A stretch of DNA of 6,783 bases from Nitrospina sp. (GTDB taxonomy: Bacteria > Nitrospinota > Nitrospinia > Nitrospinales > VA-1), in NCBI GenBank assembly GCA_018665625.1, contig JABJCF010000294.1, positions 1 to 6,783 on the forward strand, written 5' to 3'. Under the pieces are notes generated by a model. It searched no databases, was not told the DNA's origin, and saw nothing but the letters and a program-made list of their open reading frames with translations. Every line of letters starts with the position of its first letter. Position 1 is the stretch's first letter. Positions 6,401 to 6,783 of this stretch are shown here, one piece after another. The position numbers and the translations under genes are program-made.

Positions 6401-6783
6401 GGAGAAATTCATTTTGAGGTTGAGCAATTTAATATCAAATTGATGCGTTTAAATAATGTTACTGGGAAAATTTCGTTAAAAGATAGAGAACTGAAATTCT
6501 CAGACTGGAATGTGGGTGCCAATCCATTGGTTGAGAATTCCGGAAAATTAACCATTGATGAAAAAGGAATTAGTACCTTTGAGGGCAGAGTAAAAGCAAA
6601 AAACATAAAAACAGAAAATGTTTTCAGCCTTTTTGGTGATGTGTTTAAAGATGGCTTGAGCGGAGACGTGAAACAAATTGAGGCCAATCTTAAAGGAACA
6701 GGTAAAGATTGGTCAGAAATTTCCAAATCCATGTCAGGAAAAATTTCTCTGGATATTCAGTCTGGCATGATGGATCAGGAAAA
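3434..6783 (+). CDS. Large AsmA/YhdP-like envelope protein, 3' partial
   Basis: At least 1116 residues, open at the right edge. Residues 1-7 are basic and 8-28 form one hydrophobic membrane anchor (VIFYSFFVLFIGV and on), leaving the rest in the periplasm. The N-terminal part fits AsmA proteins: TGREVSIGNAEM (49-60) and VEVKQIIVQGSSLRVVRNASGQ (104-125). Next come long runs of alternating polar/hydrophobic strands broken by G-x-(I/L/V) turns, as expected for the repeating beta-groove fold. The last part, LKGTGKDW (1086-1093) and MSGKISLDIQSG (1100-1111), is typical of the AsmA C-terminal region. E. coli relatives (YhdP, TamB, YdbH) bridge inner and outer membrane and are implicated in phospholipid transport; the same role here is inference. 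The ATG at 3434 is chosen because it precedes the anchor. No Shine-Dalgarno sequence is visible. Residues 290-307 come from a GC-rich palindromic insert. No frameshift seen. Confidence 0.88.
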   Translation, partial: MPISKKRVIFYSFFVLFIGVFSIFSLAYYQLRNLGEVKNLAIEKMQELTGREVSIGNAEMDIVRGLSILLKDVSVKSRWDSEPELTARSVWVVVKLLPLLEKRVEVKQIIVQGSSLRVVRNASGQFSLGDIQKWISKPADSQLFKVLKVSLMNQVMVEDGSIHFLDYLDQPKGKPLPLEMDHIHFSIRKSLLKSPFQFALKGEIPNSGSSTSFQVSGAFDNFSEDKGFTGISIDGDIHLNPLNVSKFQPYLKKVLAKTPSDSWLSIDSSFSGNLGGALKTEGVLKYSSDARQERAVLRDASVPHRGGLQYKISMDKDSINIEELKTESGPFKFNASGSLKEIFSKDPVVQIDMKTDAFQINKSIDYLPLNIFPEDYHAVIQKTFKNGSVKLNSFKFNGTVKQLREISKPENRAKITGEVEMRKVDWQSPLPPLQKVTGTFKVDKGNSSFHIQKARYEKQPLTNLQGSIENFMTRPVADLSLENTVEIAQFHRTLKSAFKGHPIHDALSVYSDFKGSANVRLNVKGPLEDFDKLAIAGEIDFQSVSLDEKDFEPRIENLNGKIIYTHTPEVAQRKSEPWIRILQYKNLSGNFSNSKFTDLNGELGLSNGEPMERATALYHLDASDLHWMIEEDSKDALLVLQEGLDFTSGSVLINYRFEENPEKPETEKEWGKIELKNLAMKYHDRLQAMTRLNGNISYDDEKIRLENVMGRYGDSSLHLEGEIDRRDVSNPDFSLRLNLPEFLNEDMKDIPVFSDFKFSGPAHISMSINGTPENFKFEQQADLTRAGYKISGLVEKKENALNRFKAEGSLTEKEGLNIKNWVYELGGNKVSGSMLIPDLDNPNYSVQLVSEEFKAYSSQNFSESWTAEGSLNFNIAGNGNLNQIEDSRFEGKMDLINMRIRPEKLSSDLLLNAKLGFKNNRFDIRSASVASEHSKVDFNGVYQRGDAPNLELMISGEKIDINELLSNSQDKDTKMVDLITQADFFKNGKGEIHFEVEQFNIKLMRLNNVTGKISLKDRELKFSDWNVGANPLVENSGKLTIDEKGISTFEGRVKAKNIKTENVFSLFGDVFKDGLSGDVKQIEANLKGTGKDWSEISKSMSGKISLDIQSGMMDQE
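4301..4354. repeat. GC-rich palindromic segment carried in frame inside the AsmA-like gene
   Basis: These 54 bases are about 70% G+C in a gene that is visibly AT-rich. They hold an inverted repeat: CGGTGC (4317-4322) and GCACCG (4342-4347), with GGGATGC/GCGTTCC continuing the stem after a 3-base bulge (TAA), including G-T wobbles. They encode 18 residues, ARQERAVLRDASVPHRGG (290-307), with three AGG arginine codons and one CGG. The residues on either side (VLKYSSD and LQYKISMD) look like beta-strands that would join naturally without it. The length is a multiple of three, so the frame survives. This looks like a mobile palindromic repeat that became coding, as Rickettsia palindromic elements do. 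The exact borders are uncertain. Confidence 0.55.

Noticed and set aside
1..6783. CRISPR array, tRNA or rRNA gene, transposase, toxin-antitoxin pair or other defence module
   Set aside because: No regularly spaced repeats, cloverleaf or rRNA signatures, and no such protein motifs in any plausible frame. I cannot support a new defence or mobile system here.

Overview
The window carries five genes from what looks like a Gram-negative, double-membraned bacterium. The evidence is a signal-peptide ChaN-type protein and a very large AsmA-like envelope protein. Base composition is moderate (about 40-45% G+C by eye). I cannot place the lineage from this sequence. The mix would fit an uncultured deltaproteobacterium-like or Nitrospinota-like genome, but that is a guess. 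Gene order is mostly housekeeping and envelope genes in single-gene units on alternating strands, not one operon.

Layout: (1) 1-759 (+), the 3' part of an ABC exporter ATPase, open at the left edge. (2) 760-844, a short convergent gap built almost entirely of repeat-like sequence: a G-rich palindromic repeat, a hairpin and a degenerate tandem 10-mer. (3) 845-2062 (-), a secreted ChaN/DUF399-type protein fused to a C-terminal PDZ domain. (4) 2063-2223, a divergent control region with a near-consensus sigma-70 promoter, a small terminator-like hairpin and a perfect Shine-Dalgarno sequence, all for rpsU. (5) 2224-2427 (+), rpsU (ribosomal protein bS21), with a TTG start and an 8-bp hairpin across its stop codon. 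(6) 2465-3220 (-), rlmB, a 23S rRNA 2'-O-methyltransferase convergent with rpsU. (7) 3221-3433, a divergent gap whose + strand holds a weak promoter followed by three stem-loops, two of them with T-runs. (8) 3434 to the right edge (+), at least 1116 codons of an AsmA/YhdP-like protein, truncated by the window.

Functionally, rpsU and rlmB both serve the ribosome, while the ABC ATPase, the ChaN-PDZ protein and the AsmA-like protein serve the envelope. Nothing shows that they act as one system. The most interesting signals are non-coding or composition-based. One is a GC-rich palindromic segment carried in frame inside the AsmA-like gene, resembling a repeat that has become coding. Another is the structured leader of that gene. 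A third is the contrast between a perfect Shine-Dalgarno sequence on rpsU and no recognisable one on the other three visible starts, which recalls S21 autoregulation described in Flavobacteriia. I see no CRISPR array, tRNA, rRNA, transposase, phage or defence gene.
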